Below are positions 1-11,800 of a stretch of 64,000 nucleotides of DNA, one piece after another. The notes under the pieces are model-generated. The model worked only from the letters and a program-made list of their open reading frames with translations, searched no databases and had not been told where the DNA came from. This DNA is from Doris montereyensis. Taxonomy: Eukaryota > Mollusca > Gastropoda > Nudibranchia > Dorididae. The stretch covers positions 194,501 through 258,500 of the forward strand of contig JAXRKP010000188.1 in assembly GCA_037039925.1 (NCBI GenBank), written 5' to 3'. Made by a program: the position numbers and the translations under genes. Numbering within the stretch: the first letter of the stretch is position 1; the number at the start of each line of letters is the position of its first letter.

Positions 1-1640
1 TACAGCATATAATTCTTACTTACTCGTGTATCACTAGGCTGTCAAAACTCGCTTAAATTTTTGTCGAGAGGGCACAAAAGTTAGAAAACTAGATCTACAC
101 ATTTGTCTTCTCACATCATGAAAAGCAATTAAACCTAGACAAATTTTATACCACGTTGTTACTTTTTCTATCATTTTGATAACATTAACAAATAAACTCA
201 TTTTGAAAGTCTGAGCTCCTTGGTTTTGTTTGTTTAAAAACGACACATTTTGTGTTTTCTGTCACACGGCTTCACTGTGACTCAAACACCAGTTTGTTTT
301 TAAGCCTTGGCAAAAATGTCCCGTCAGATGCACCTAGTTATGTGTGATATCAAAATAAACACAAAAGAAGCCACTTTATCATAGTGCTAATCTGTCTATA
401 ATTTTATTTCTTTTTAAGGGAAAAAAATAGATTGAAGTTAAAAATGCTAGAAAAATTAACTTTTTTTCATATGTTCAAGGACAGATGTGTATCACTGGAT
501 AGACAAATCATTTTTCTTGTGCATGCTAAAATTTCATGATGCTCAAAGCTATGGGACGTTTTTGTAAACATTTCAAACAACCCTACCCTCAACACCTACT
601 TACTCCAATCTGCAAACCTAGCCATCAATATGGCTAGCAAGCGCGACTGTCTTCAAAGCAATTTAAATTGATTAAATTAATATAAGAATGAACATAAATT
701 CTAGATCTAAATTCTAACATTTTATTATAGATTTAGTTGCACAAACAGCCATCAGTTCTAGTTAACTCAACATGAATCGGTAAGAAACATTTATATTATA
801 GATCTAGATATATTTGGACAGGTTTATGATGTAGGGGGATTCTGAGTATTTCTTTAAAATTTGGAATTAGAAAGAGCCAAGATAAATATTGTTTCACTTT
901 TGAAAGTAAATATGGCAGTATGCTCACAATAAAAAGTTCTTTTCAATGGTGTATTACATTACATACTAGTAGAAATATTTCAATTTTTTGATTTTGACAG
1001 CCTAGTAACACCAGATGTCAGAGCCCAATGAGAGTTTTGATACATAATATTATCAGGCTGAAACTCACAGCTAGGTGAAAAAAATTAAAGTTTATTAGAG
1101 GCCCCTACAGCCCAGAGCGTATCCTGGTTTCTATAGAATGAAGTGGAATGGGTGATAATAATCACCTCCTGAATTTTGCTCGAAAACAATCAAAAAAATG
1201 TTTGGCCTCTGGACTACCGAGCCCCTACAAGAATGAAGCTATACAGTCATCTATGAATATAAATCTGAACATCTCTAACAGTGGCCGCTTATAACTCAGG
1301 CACCTACAACTGCCATATTTCGCATGTAGATTTCAAATAGCCTGATTTAGGCTCTTAGTGAATAAACTCTTGGATCAAATCAGTAATTTAATTAATTGGA
1401 AAAAGATTGTTTTGCCTGCGATCCACGAAACATTTTATTATCACTAGATCTAATTTCTAGATTTCCGGTCATTGTAATTAAAAACCTGGGTATCTTCAGC
1501 ATTAAGTATATTAATTTGATCCAGTAATCATACTTGACATCCCCCGTAACCAATACAGTGGTTTCTGAGTTAACCGCAGTCAAAGTTCAAGAGAACCAGC
1601 TTTATAATAAAGAGAAATCCTAATCCAACATCATTTACGA
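1..1640. other. PERK intron sequence, mostly unassigned
   Basis: AT-rich sequence without a recognisable exon. At about 1098-1180 is a short, diverged copy of the SINE-A body (cctggtttctatagaatgaa). At 1200-1230 a short stretch matches the start of the SINE-B family (tttggcctctggactaccga). Otherwise nothing seen. Confidence 0.5.
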
Positions 1641-1670
1641 GCATGCATGTATTATATCATATCACATTAC

Positions 1671-1801
1671 CTTGTGCTCCCATGCTACTTTTCTGGAATG
1701 TTTCTTATCAAGGGCCACAACTTTTCCCTCTGGGACAAGAAGCTGCAGCAGGCTTTCATAATCCACTTCATCCGCATTCTTGTCTTTGTTCGGACATTGC
1801 T
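1671..1801 (-). CDS. EIF2AK3: PERK exon 6: luminal domain, last exon in the window
   Basis: The acceptor is tccttacag and the donor gtaatgtg. Phase 2 start and phase 0 end. It encodes VDYESLLQLLVPEGKVVALD and RKVAWEHK, matching the VxAxxxxGxxxWEY region of PERK. The next exon was looked for between 1 and 1640 on the minus strand and not found. Confidence 0.85.
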
Positions 1802-4800
1802 CTGTAAGGATTATAAACATTACACTAAAAAACTTTTGTTAAATAAATACTAAATGGAAATTCATATGCGTCCTAATAAAATTGCTATCTGAGCAATACA
1901 TTTTACATGGTATTCAAATAAAGCCAAACAAGCTTCATTTTGCTAATTCTTGAATTTGAATTATTTCATTTAAGAGACATGGACTCAGAGGTTTTGCTTA
2001 AAGAACGTACTATTAAATTTGAATTTACTTAAAAATGCTGAATGCTAATCATTCCAATAGACTACAATTACAACTGATAATGATGTAACTTGTGCATGGT
2101 AATAAAACAAATGAAATAAACTGTATCTTACCAGTCGGCTGAGAGAAAAACGGGATACTGTCGTCTTTGCTGTCACCCTCATCCTCTATTCGAGATTGCG
2201 GATCAGCTGGCGGAATACTGATTCTATGTTCTCCAACGCTAAAATTCCACCTGAAAGCATTTGCATCAAAGCGAAGGGTTGAAATGCATACATACACACA
2301 CACACATATATATATATATATACACAAATATATAGCAGAGCTTTTTCCTATTTCACATCCACACTCTGTAGCAACATATAGCAGAGCTTTTCCCTATTTC
2401 ACATCCACACTCTGTGGCACCCACACTCCACACTCTGTGGCAATGTATAGCAGAGCCTTTTCCTATTTCACATCCACACTCTGTAGCAATGTATAGCAGA
2501 GCTTTTCCCTATTTCACATCCACACTCTGTAACAACGGCAACTTTTTCCCTATTTCACATCCACACTCTGTAATGTAACAGCTTTTCCCTATTTCACATC
2601 CACACTCTGTGGCAATGTATAGCAGAACTTTTCCCTATTTCACATCCACACTCTGTGGCAACGTATAACAGAGCTTTTCCTATTTCACATCCACACTCTG
2701 TGGCAACGTATAACAGAGCTTTTCCCTATTTCACATCCACACTCTGTGGCAACGTATAACAGCTTTTCCCTATTTCACATCCACACTCTGTAGCAACATA
2801 TAACAGAGCTTTTCCCTATTTCACATCCACACTCTGTAGCAACATATAACAGAGCTTTTCCCTATTTCACATCCACACTCTGTAGCAATATATAACAGAG
2901 CTTTTCCCTATTTCACATCCACACTCTGTAGCAACATATAACAGAGCTTTTCCCTATTTCACATCCACACTCTGTGGCAACGGGTCAGCAATAACCATGG
3001 TATTGCTACGTTAAAATGATTTGTGTGTGTGGCAAACATTAAGCAAGAATTCCAAGGGCTCAACATCATTGTTTTTATTAATCATCATTAATGAACCCAA
3101 GAGCTACAGACCAATATCACTAACATCATGTATTGGAAAACTGGCTGAAAGAATGATAAACCATTGCCTCTATTGGTACCTTGAAACCACTAACAGCATC
3201 AGTTCAAAGTAAGCTGGATTTAGAGCAAACAACTGCACAGAAGACCTGCTGTTCAGACTAACTCAGTGCATCCATGACGGCTTCCAAGAGAAGAGCAACA
3301 CGCTAGCCATATTTGTTGATCTACAACAAGCATATGATCATGTGTGGAGAAAGGGTCTCTTCATCAAAATGATGGAACTAGGAATCCATGGGAAGCTCTA
3401 CCAATGGATCAAGCGGTTTCTGACAGACCGAACAATACAAACGAAAATGAACAAATGCAATTTCGTCAATGAAGTTCTTGAAGAAGGCTTATCACAGGGT
3501 TCATCATTAAGTTGCACTTTGTTTCTTGTTTACATTAATAGCCTTTCAAATGTGCTCAAGTCTGAAACAGCCCTATACGCAGATGACTTGGCAATATGGG
3601 AAACAAGTAGAAATACCAAAATAGCAGCTCGGAAAATGAATGAGAACCTGAAGAGACTTGATGAGTATTGCCAGAAATGGAAGATGAAAATTAATACATC
3701 TAAAACAGTTTACACCATATTCACAAAGAGCCACAACATTGCCAAACTCAACCTAAAACTAAATCAGCAATGGTAAACAGATTGAGAAAGAGAGCAACCC
3801 AATATATCTTGGTGTACAGCTAGACCATCAACTAACCACGAAAAAGCACATACACAAGTTGAAACTAAGGGTGTAAGAAAACTCAATCTTTTAAAGAAGT
3901 TAGCAAGCACCTCATGGGGATCAGATAAACAGACCCTAGATACATGTACTTGGGACATGTTCACCCATCCATCGAGTATAGCAACTCTATCCTAAGCTCA
4001 TGCAGCAAATCCAACCTGATGACACTGGACAGGTTCCAAAACAATGCTCTACGCTTTATTAGTGGAAGCATGAGATCAACCCCCACAGCTGCGTGTGAAA
4101 TACATACCAGTGTGGAACCTCTTGACATGCGCAGGGACAAAGCAGTATTAGAGGTATATGAAAGAAGCAAAAGGATGTTTCACCCATCCAAACAGAAAAA
4201 TTGTCGATAACTGGCAACCAAAATATAGAACAAAAAGCAGAGATCACCACTACATCATGCTATGGAGCTAAAAGAAAGACACCATCTCCGGAACAAAGAA
4301 AAGAAACACCATGCACGGGTGACAGAGATCCACCAAATATCGTATTCAAAGAGCCTCAAATCAAGATGGAGCTGACTGACAATCAAAGAAAGAAATCAGA
4401 TCCGCTAACCCTGATGATGTCATCACAAAAAACCCATTGATTACTGCCCTGACAGCTGGATCCATGCATACCCAGATTGATCAGCTCTCAGAGCAACATC
4501 AAATGCAGGGTATGGTATCTACATTCAATACACAGATTGGTCAGCTCTCAAAGCAACATCAAATGCAGGGTATGGTATCTACATTCAATACCCAGATTGG
4601 TCAACATCAAATGTTCTCAAAGCAACATCAAATGCAGGGTATGGTATCTACATTCAATACCCAGATTGGTCAGCTCTCAAAGCAACATCAAATGCAGGGT
4701 ATGGTATCTACATTCAATACTCCAGATGGCATCTCTGATGCATTCTCTGGGGCTTCTGGATTCTCTGAAAAAAAAATGTGCCAACTTTGAAGCAGAGACA

Positions 4801-7800
4801 GCAGCCATAGAAACAGTACTCTACCACCTCAACACTGTTTTCAATACATTCTCAGTTAAAATATCAGATATCATCATTTTTACAAAAGGAATGTCTGTCG
4901 TACAAGCTCTCAACAACTGCCAAAGATCTGATCTCAGACAAACACGATTAGAAGCTGACCAACTAATTAAAACCTATGCTGTCAAGCTAGTAATGCGGTG
5001 GATTGAAAGATCTACGCGACAAGCTACTGATACTTGGAACACTATGGAACCTTACAACAGATGGAAAACACCTGCAAATACCATTACATGGCATTGGGAC
5101 GAAGGATAAATTACGTCCGAGCGCTGCTGGATCAGTTACAACATCAATCATCTAAATAATAATTGTAAGTGTCTAATAATAAAGGAATGTTTGAACAACT
5201 TGCGTAAACATTATCTCAGTACTTTTCGTTTCCATTTTTTATATCCACGGAGCGAATGATCTGAGTACTTCTGGTGACGATAACAACATCATTCCCGCTA
5301 AGATCTGAGTTTTCTGCTTCTTCCTGGCTCATACATCCCTCACTACTGCAAGTAAAATGGACCTGAAAAATGAATACGAAATCAACTCCATCTGAAATAA
5401 TGAACGATCATTAAAACTTTTTAACAACTGAGAGACAAGCAGAAAAAAATGTTTAATTGAGGAGTTTTTTTCTCATCCAAATTTGCATAATTACTTAAGT
5501 CATGGGTCTCGTGATTAAATAAATCCTGTGATTGTAGACAGGACTTCACAAACAAATCTGGCTTGAACTAAAGAGCAGTACCTACACGGTTACAAACTAG
5601 ACGTGATGTGCCCTTACTGTACATGTGTCCACAAATTTATGGGCATATATTGTGTAAGCTCATTAATAAATTGACTACAAAAGTGGGAGATAGTCTGATT
5701 GTGGGTAATCTTTCTTTCTTTCTTTATCAGTTTCCATTCTACCTTCCAATGTATGGGTATATGGGTTTAGATGCCCACTTGTGGATACTATAAAAGAAGT
5801 AAACGCTGATTTTCTAGCAGTAGCAGTTCTGACGTCATATAACCACAGCATTACATATTTTTCCTTTTCTCAAAAAGCTACCTCTGCACATTTATACGGT
5901 TGGAGTCGGACACCGGCCATATATGCTAGAAAAACAAATTTCTTATGTCTTTGCTACTAACCTGTCCCGTTTTCAAGTTGACTCCATAATTTCTAATGTC
6001 TTTGCTTCCAACGATCATGGAATCGTCGCTAAGTCGGTAAGTTGAAGACAAAAGAGAATCTGTCGACATTGGAATGGCTTCAACTTTTTCGCCATCAAAC
6101 TGATAAAGTGCACCATCCAAAGAAGGAATAAGACGAATTTTCTTTCCATTTCTTACAATCTGAGGACGTAGAGGTTAAAAAAGGGGATATAATAATTCTA
6201 AATACATTGTTGTGTATCGAATAACGGCATCTTAAAACAAGACCAAAACTATTGAGCTGCCTTCAACGCATTTAGGCTATCCATTCGCCTTGTCTGCCAG
6301 GTAATGATCCCCATCAGTGGAGTTACCTGGACATTCAGATGATTTTGATTCTGCGTTTTGAGGGTTGTTATGACTGCGCTCTTTATTCCTGTTCTTCTCA
6401 TACTATGTTTGATAATAACCCATTCAACAATAGATATTTCTTTCTTCGCGCGTTTAGGATTACATCAAGCATCAAATATGTCAAAATATATCTCTTCTTC
6501 TTTTTCACAAAAGAATGAAGACAAAGGAGTATGGAAAATACAAGCTTTCATTTAGGTATAAGGACGAGCAACAAAGGGTCTATGATATCTAAAACAGATC
6601 CGTTCACATGTTCACAATGGTATATGTGGCATCTGGACAAAGAGAAGGGCAGATATTTAAATTTGAAGTGTGTAGACATTAGAAAGTGCAAGAGTCTATC
6701 TTCCTAATTGACAGAAATGGACTTTGAGGGGAAGCTAACATTGAGAAGTTGGAGGGTGATTTGAAAAACCACTGCATTGTGTAAACAGTGGGGACTGTTT
6801 GGGAGGAGAAGGATAAACATTGAACAGTTGCAAGGGCAGAACAAGAATAAAGAATGATCTGATGGTCCCTTGTGTACTTGGAAAGGAAGGGTGGGGATGA
6901 CAGGAAAAGGGTAGGAAGGAGGAGTTTTGAAAAGAATGGAAAGCATGATTTGTTGAGGAGGAGTGTTACTGCAGATCTGGGAAATAATGTGTTGCTGCAA
7001 CTGGGAAGTCAACAGTGGACTTCCTCACAGGATTAGTGAAAGGCTATTTTACAACATTTTTCATAGTTGTAGAATTACAATTCTCCCATCATCTTGTTAA
7101 GTTGGGGAGAGAGGGGGTGAAATGATTCACGTAAACACTCACAAGAAAATGACATTCATTGAAACCCCACTACATATTTCACAAAACCAATTATGCCCAT
7201 ATTAAATCTACTGGAGCGTAGCTTAATTTCATGCAGTTTCTTTGACTATTTATAAATAAGTTGTTTTTTTGTTGTTGATAAAGCAATATCCAATAATGAG
7301 TAAGATAAAGATAAATTTGAAGATATATACATATATATATATGTAAACGTAAATTTACGAAAGCTAGCCAAACCCGTTTAGAAGTTGAAAAAAATAAGCA
7401 ACCCCTCCCCCCATCCCCCAAAGAAATGACCATGTTCGCTAAACATTAATAGGCCAGCTTTGCAGGACAGTGCAAATATTATATGTGGAAAGATGGGCGT
7501 AAAATTTCTAGGGTTAACAATGTTTGTAGACAGTACTATGAATTCAAACTGATTTTAATGTGAGGTTTTTATAGAGAGGGAAGCCTATAAAATAATTGTT
7601 CATGTTATCTTTGAAAGAAGAAGAATTTATTTACATTCCTGTGATGTTTATGATAAAAAAATTCATACTAATATCATTCTGTTTGACATATTTTGATGTA
7701 AAAGTATTCTATGCTGTGTAAGTATATATAAAAAGTAAAATTTTAATGTAATTTTAGCTTTACCTCCATTTGAGCTAAAGAGGACGAATACAACGGGTGT

Positions 7801-8930
7801 GAATCTGCCTCAATTGACCATGCGAGTGAACCTTGCTTGAGTAAATCTAATGCAGACACCTTGCCATCAATTGTACTGACAACCATGTAAAGGCTGAAAT
7901 AGAGAAAACAGGTTTTTGATCTAGTCATTTAATGCATTTGATTTACGGCTCCTTCAGAAAATAGTCTGAGTCATAATGATTTATTCTGACCTTGATAAAG
8001 AGGTTGAATGCAAAAAAATCTGATTACATAGTAAGTACCCAATTATTTGACAAATAACTGACATTCAAAAAGGAAGTTATATTCCCAGCGGCTGCATTTA
8101 TAATAAAAAAATTCACATGCAAACCCTTTGGACCCGTAATCTAGATTTATCAGATATGCTTTTTTGAGTGAACAAATAAAATTGACTGGTAGAACCCAGT
8201 TATAAGCTTTACTTTGTTTCACTTTATCCCATAAAGCCAATATAATTTTAGAAACTGATTCCTCTTAGTCAATAAGCCTTAGTGGTGACTAGTAATGAGA
8301 CTATAAGTTAAGAGATTTCTGATTTCCAGGGAGCCCAGCCCAACAAAACAATGTCTGGGTTACCCAATAAAAATCTCAACGACCAACAGTAAATCTGCCC
8401 CTGAGAGGGAGCTAAGCAATCTTCGGCATTGAAAGGATGGCCCTCTTTACCCAATGTAATTATGAGGGTCGAAAAATTAAACTGCATGACCTAAAACTGA
8501 CCCCGATGTCAACTGATGCCGTAAGAGAAGAAGAGATAGAACGGGAGTTTGAAAATTTGTTTATTTTTATTTTTCAAATTTTGAGATCTAATCTAAATTC
8601 AAGATCATATTTAATCATACTTACATGTTACATGACGTTTTCGGAGAGCTGAAATTTTCACCTGTGAATGATCTTGAATCTTTGACATCATCAAATTTGA
8701 ATTCATTACCATTTATAACAGTTAGAAAGCTTCTTTCGATCTCCGTCAGTACTACTTTGGCTTTCCTGTGCAAAGGTTTCAGGTCCACTGTGCCTTTTTG
8801 ACAATTCCTCGACAGATCCACAAGAGACATGATTGCAGAGAAGACAGCAGCACAAAACAGCTAGGACTGTTGCTGAAATTATTCTCTCCAAAGACACTGG
8901 GTATGTGGATTTGTAACGTCTCCTACTCAT
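1671..8930 (-). CDS. EIF2AK3: PERK-like eIF2alpha kinase, N-terminal luminal part, six exons (gene continues off the left edge)
   Basis: ER-resident type I membrane kinase that senses unfolded protein through a luminal beta-propeller-like domain and phosphorylates eIF2alpha. Six exons join in phase to give about 313 residues without a stop: 8930-8710, 7893-7764, 6159-5962, 5362-5223, 2250-2132 and 1801-1671. Residues 1-40 form a basic start followed by a Cys/Leu-rich hydrophobic signal peptide. Then come VVSTIDGKVSALD (beta-strand repeat typical of PERK), IPSLDGALYQFDGEKVEAIP, SLLSSTYRLSDDSMIVGSK, GNEKWNFSVGE and LLVPEGKVVALDK, all matching the order of the PERK luminal domain. Transmembrane and kinase exons are not in the window. 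The short-spaced IRE1 relative is less likely, because the GNEKWNFSVG and SLLxSxYxxxDD blocks are PERK-like. No frameshift is needed in these exons. Every exon has GT/AG borders on the minus strand. Confidence 0.87.
2132..2250 (-). CDS. EIF2AK3: PERK exon 5: luminal domain
   Basis: The acceptor is atgctttcag and the donor gtaaga. It encodes WNFSVGEHRISIPPADPQ and an acidic stretch IEDEGDSKDDSIPFF. The WNFSVG block is a PERK landmark; the acidic tail is variable in the family. Confidence 0.85.
2292..2330. repeat. (CA)n/(TA)n microsatellite
   Basis: Short run of acacac followed by tatata, at the left end of the 46-bp minisatellite in a PERK intron. Confidence 0.9.
2330..2982. repeat. 46-bp minisatellite, about 14 copies, PERK intron
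   Basis: Tandem unit of about 46 bp around the core cctatttcacatccacactc, followed by tgtggcaacgtataacagag. Copies differ by single bases and by short deletions (for example near 2535-2580). It lies between PERK exons 5 and 4. Confidence 0.95.
3020..5190 (+). mobile_element. Decayed non-LTR retrotransposon (I/jockey-type) with reverse transcriptase and RNase H
   Basis: Truncated LINE on the plus strand, inside a PERK intron and antisense to that gene. From 3084 it reads EPKSYRPISLTSCIGKLAER, then (after a stop near 3210) the palm regions IFVDLQQAYDHVW, EEGLSQGSSLSCTLFLVYIN and the catalytic box ALYADDLAIW (about 3570-3600). Thumb and C-terminal pieces follow in shifted frames (IYLGVQLDHQL at about 3800, HPSIEYSNSILSSC at 3965). 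An RNase H region lies at about 4720-5010 (DAFSGASGFSEKK, NFEAETAAIETVLYHL, ISDIIIFTKGMSVVQALNNC), where the expected catalytic Asp of FTDSxS reads Lys. Several stops and frame changes show it is dead. The 3' end is near an AT-rich taataataa tail at about 5155-5185. The RNase H suggests an I-clade or related lineage; clade assignment is inference. Confidence 0.85.
4470..4722 (+). repeat. 60-bp tandem repeat inside the LINE, encoding a 20-residue repeat
   Basis: Four copies of a 60-bp unit (core caacatcaaatgcagggtat), one with a short insertion. The unit is a multiple of three and stays open, reading QLSKQHQMQGMVSTFNTQIG per copy. It ends exactly where the RNase H region starts (TPDGISDAFSGASG), so the array grew at the 5' edge of that domain. 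Confidence 0.9.
5223..5362 (-). CDS. EIF2AK3: PERK exon 4: luminal domain
   Basis: The acceptor is attcatttttcag. It encodes VHFTCSSEGCMSQEEAE, then DVVIVTRSTQIIRSVD and NGNEK. It ends in phase 2 at a gtactg donor, so GNEK joins WNFSVG of the next exon, as in other PERK proteins. Confidence 0.88.
5962..6159 (-). CDS. EIF2AK3: PERK exon 3: luminal domain core
   Basis: 66 codons in phase 0. It encodes IVRNGKKIRLIPSLDGALYQ, then VEAIPMSTDSLLSSTYRL and DDSMIVGSKDIRNYGVNLK, the best conserved part of the PERK luminal domain (IPSLDGxLxQ, SLLxSxY). The donor is gttagt. Confidence 0.92.
6160..7763. other. PERK intron, no gene or clear repeat recognised
   Basis: Between PERK exons 3 and 2. It contains a short (TA)n at about 7325-7345 and GA-rich non-repetitive stretches at 6700-7010. 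I recognise no coding or mobile-element sequence. Confidence 0.4.
7764..7893 (-). CDS. EIF2AK3: PERK exon 2: first luminal blade
   Basis: The acceptor is tttctctatttcag and the donor gtaaagct on the minus strand. It encodes LYMVVSTIDGKVSALD, then SLAWSIEADSHPLYSSSLA, the first WD-like blade of the luminal sensor. 130 bases, ending in phase 0. Confidence 0.88.
8710..8930 (-). CDS. EIF2AK3: PERK exon 1: start codon and signal peptide
   Basis: ATG at 8930-8928 opens a reading frame with basic residues MSRRRYK, then the hydrophobic stretch ATVLAVLCCCLLC, a typical ER signal peptide, followed by a polar, poorly conserved linker. The donor is chosen as ATG/gtaatg (exon ends at 8710, phase 2), because it makes the spliced frame continue into CLYMVVSTIDGK in exon 2. 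The first exon of PERK is poorly conserved in other animals too, so the start is inferred from the signal peptide and phase rather than from homology. Confidence 0.72.
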
Positions 8931-9729
8931 TCTCTGTCACTGACATTTGACAACATCAACAAAAGTGAAACACAACAAATTTGCATCACTTAGATTTCTA
9001 TAAATAAGCAGGTATTTTTTTCACCGTATTCTATAAAATGAAAGTAAATAAATGCCCACACAACGCTATGACTATGACTAATGACTAAACCAAAGTAATG
9101 ACTAAACCAGACTAGACCTCTAGTATCGATCATTGACTAGAACTTGACTGATATGCCCTAAAGTTCAGGTAGAACTAGATTTCTAGATCACTTGAGAACT
9201 CCTTGGTCTTCAGCCCATGATATACAACTAAGTGAAACGTTTGCAAGAAATTTAAACTTGGCCTGAGCTAAGCCTAGGTCATTTCTAGAAAACTCGCGGT
9301 GATGTGATGTTTAGGCTGGATTGACGATTGGTGTCTGTAAACATGAGATCATTGTACACGTCATGTTAAAATGTCGTGTTTATTCGATTTAGAATGGGAA
9401 TTTCCCCTGTTGTCCCCGACGAAATGAACTTTTTAAGATTAAAGAACGAAACAAGACCAAAAATATGGATTTAAGGTTTAAATTTCTACAAAACGAAATT
9501 TTATATTAAACCAAAACAAGCTAAATTGCCAGATTGGGCACAAACACCGAAAAATGTGCGTAAACTTCGACATGACTAATAAGGCATGTTTTAGAGTGCA
9601 AACAACTCATTTTTAAAAAAATTATGAAACATGAACGTTTTTATCAGAGCTAATTCATCGAAGCTGCGATGCGAAAAAAATACAGATTTATATAAATGGC
9701 CTTCTGTAAGGAAATCTTTCGGATTGATT

Positions 9730-10140
<411 letters not shown>

Positions 10141-10316
10141 TCCATTTAGCACTTTCTCTTCCTTTTCCTTTTTCCCCTGATCCTTCTGATTTCATCATTT
10201 CCACATCCATATTTGTTGTTTTATGTCATTGTCTTTGTTCTTACTTTCTATATGTTGTTCATTTCGTTTCCTCCTTTTTGCAAATAAAGAGGCACATAGG
10301 ATTCATGACATGTGTG

Positions 10317-10337
10317 CCCCCCCCCCCCCCCCCCCCC
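10317..10337. repeat. Poly-C tract
   Basis: About 20 consecutive C residues, at the left edge of the LINE fragment that follows. Its length is unreliable in any sequencing method. Confidence 0.9.
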
Positions 10338-10359
10338 TCATTGTTGAGCAATCGTTAGA

Positions 10360-11290
10360 GTGGAATTCACCCCTATACATCAATTTCATCGGCTTTGAGA
10401 AAGCATTTGACAGCCTCCATAGGGAAACTCCTATAACATAATGGAGTACCCTTAAAACTTACAAGAATAATACAGAAATCATATGAAGGTATGACTGCGA
10501 AAGTAGTACATGCGGGAGAAGTCTCTGAATCTTTCAGCAACAACATGGGAGTTTGCCAAGGCTGTCTTCTTTCTCCCTTTCTGTTTCTTTTAGCATTGTC
10601 TGTGGGACAGACTCAACTACAAGAAAACCAAGACTCTTCGCAACTGCAAAACTTGTAACACTCTGCCAATAACCCTAAAAGGAGAACCGCTGGAAAATAT
10701 GGACAAATTTTGCTACCAGGGTAGCATGATTGATAGCAAGGGATGTGTGCAAGAAGATGTCAAAACCAGGATACAGAAGGCACAAAACGCATTTTTAAGC
10801 CTTAACAAGGTATGGTCCAGCAAGAGTTTACCAAAAAGAATCAAACTAAGGATATTCAACTCAAATGTCAAGTCAATGCTAACATAATAATATGGCTCAG
10901 AAACATAGAGAGCCATAAAAACTACCCTACTAAAAATAAAATCATTCATAAATAGATGTCTGAGGAGAATTGTCAAAATATCCTGGCCTGAAGTTATCTC
11001 AAACATTAATCTATGGGAAAGAACTGGACAAGTATCAGCTGAAAAAAGATTTAAAACGAAAGAAATGGAGGTGGATAGGCCACACGCTTAGAAGGACCCC
11101 AACACAATAGCAAGATAGAGCCTGACATGAAACTCACAGGGTAAAACATCGAAGGGGCGGCTAAGTGCTGCACGGAGAAGAGCACTGGAGGGAGAGATGA
11201 AGAAGATGGGGCAAATATGGAAATCATGGAGAGGCTGGCCAAGGAGAGAAGTGATTGGAGATTATTTGTTGATGGCATATGTTTCCCGGT
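10360..11290 (+). mobile_element. Heavily decayed LINE fragment (reverse transcriptase C-terminal half)
   Basis: It starts with YINFIGFEKAFDSLHRETP, the palm motif of non-LTR reverse transcriptases. It continues with GSMIDSKGCVQEDVKTRIQK and KAQNAFLSLNKVW (about 10725-10815), FINRCLRRIVKISWPEVISN (10948-11007) and the C-terminal tail EGEMKKMGQIWKSWRGW (about 11190-11240). Many stops and frameshifts; the YADD box is missing through deletion. It lies within the intergenic promoter space. Confidence 0.82.
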
Positions 11291-11737
11291 GAGCTAAAAG
11301 GCAGAAGAAGAGTTTCCTTCTACTAACACCCGACAATTTCACTATTTTGTCTCTGTTTCCATTTTTCCGGTGCCATTCTTTGTGAACTGAAGGTCTGCTG
11401 AACTATTATTCCTTTTTATTTGTTGATAACACCTCTATGAGTTAACCTCTGTTGTTTTATGTTGTCGTCTGTGTTCCGACCTTCTATCTGCTGTTCTATG
11501 TTGGACGACGAAAGATGCACTACACGAAACAAGCATAGCTGGCGTAATTCTAAATTTGCGGTAATGGGATAAACAATCTGGAAAGATCAGAATCATTTGC
11601 TGACAAACACGTGAAATGTGAAACGGAATGGATTTTTCTTACTTCTGAACTTATCTGAACCGACACAGAGTCAAGATTTGAACTTAACTTAAACTGTAGA
11701 TATCAAGTAGTAGTTGGTTAATAGACTCTCTGCCAAT

Positions 11738-11800
11738 ATGTTATCGTACAAAGATCTAGTACAGAAGGACTACAGTCGTTTGAAAGAGAATCAAAACTCT
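11738..11800 (+). CDS. POLR1B: POLR1B exon 1 (start codon)
   Basis: ATG at 11738, 21 codons, reading [20 protein letters not shown], then donor gtgagt. The family's N terminus is variable, so the start is chosen because the frame and phase 0 donor lead straight into [13 protein letters not shown] of exon 2. Confidence 0.78.

Noticed and set aside
8662..8709. Longer PERK exon 1 using the acag/gtgaaa donor at 8661
   Set aside because: Its frame ends in the wrong phase or contains stops; the gtaatg donor at 8709 gives an open, phase-matched join to exon 2.
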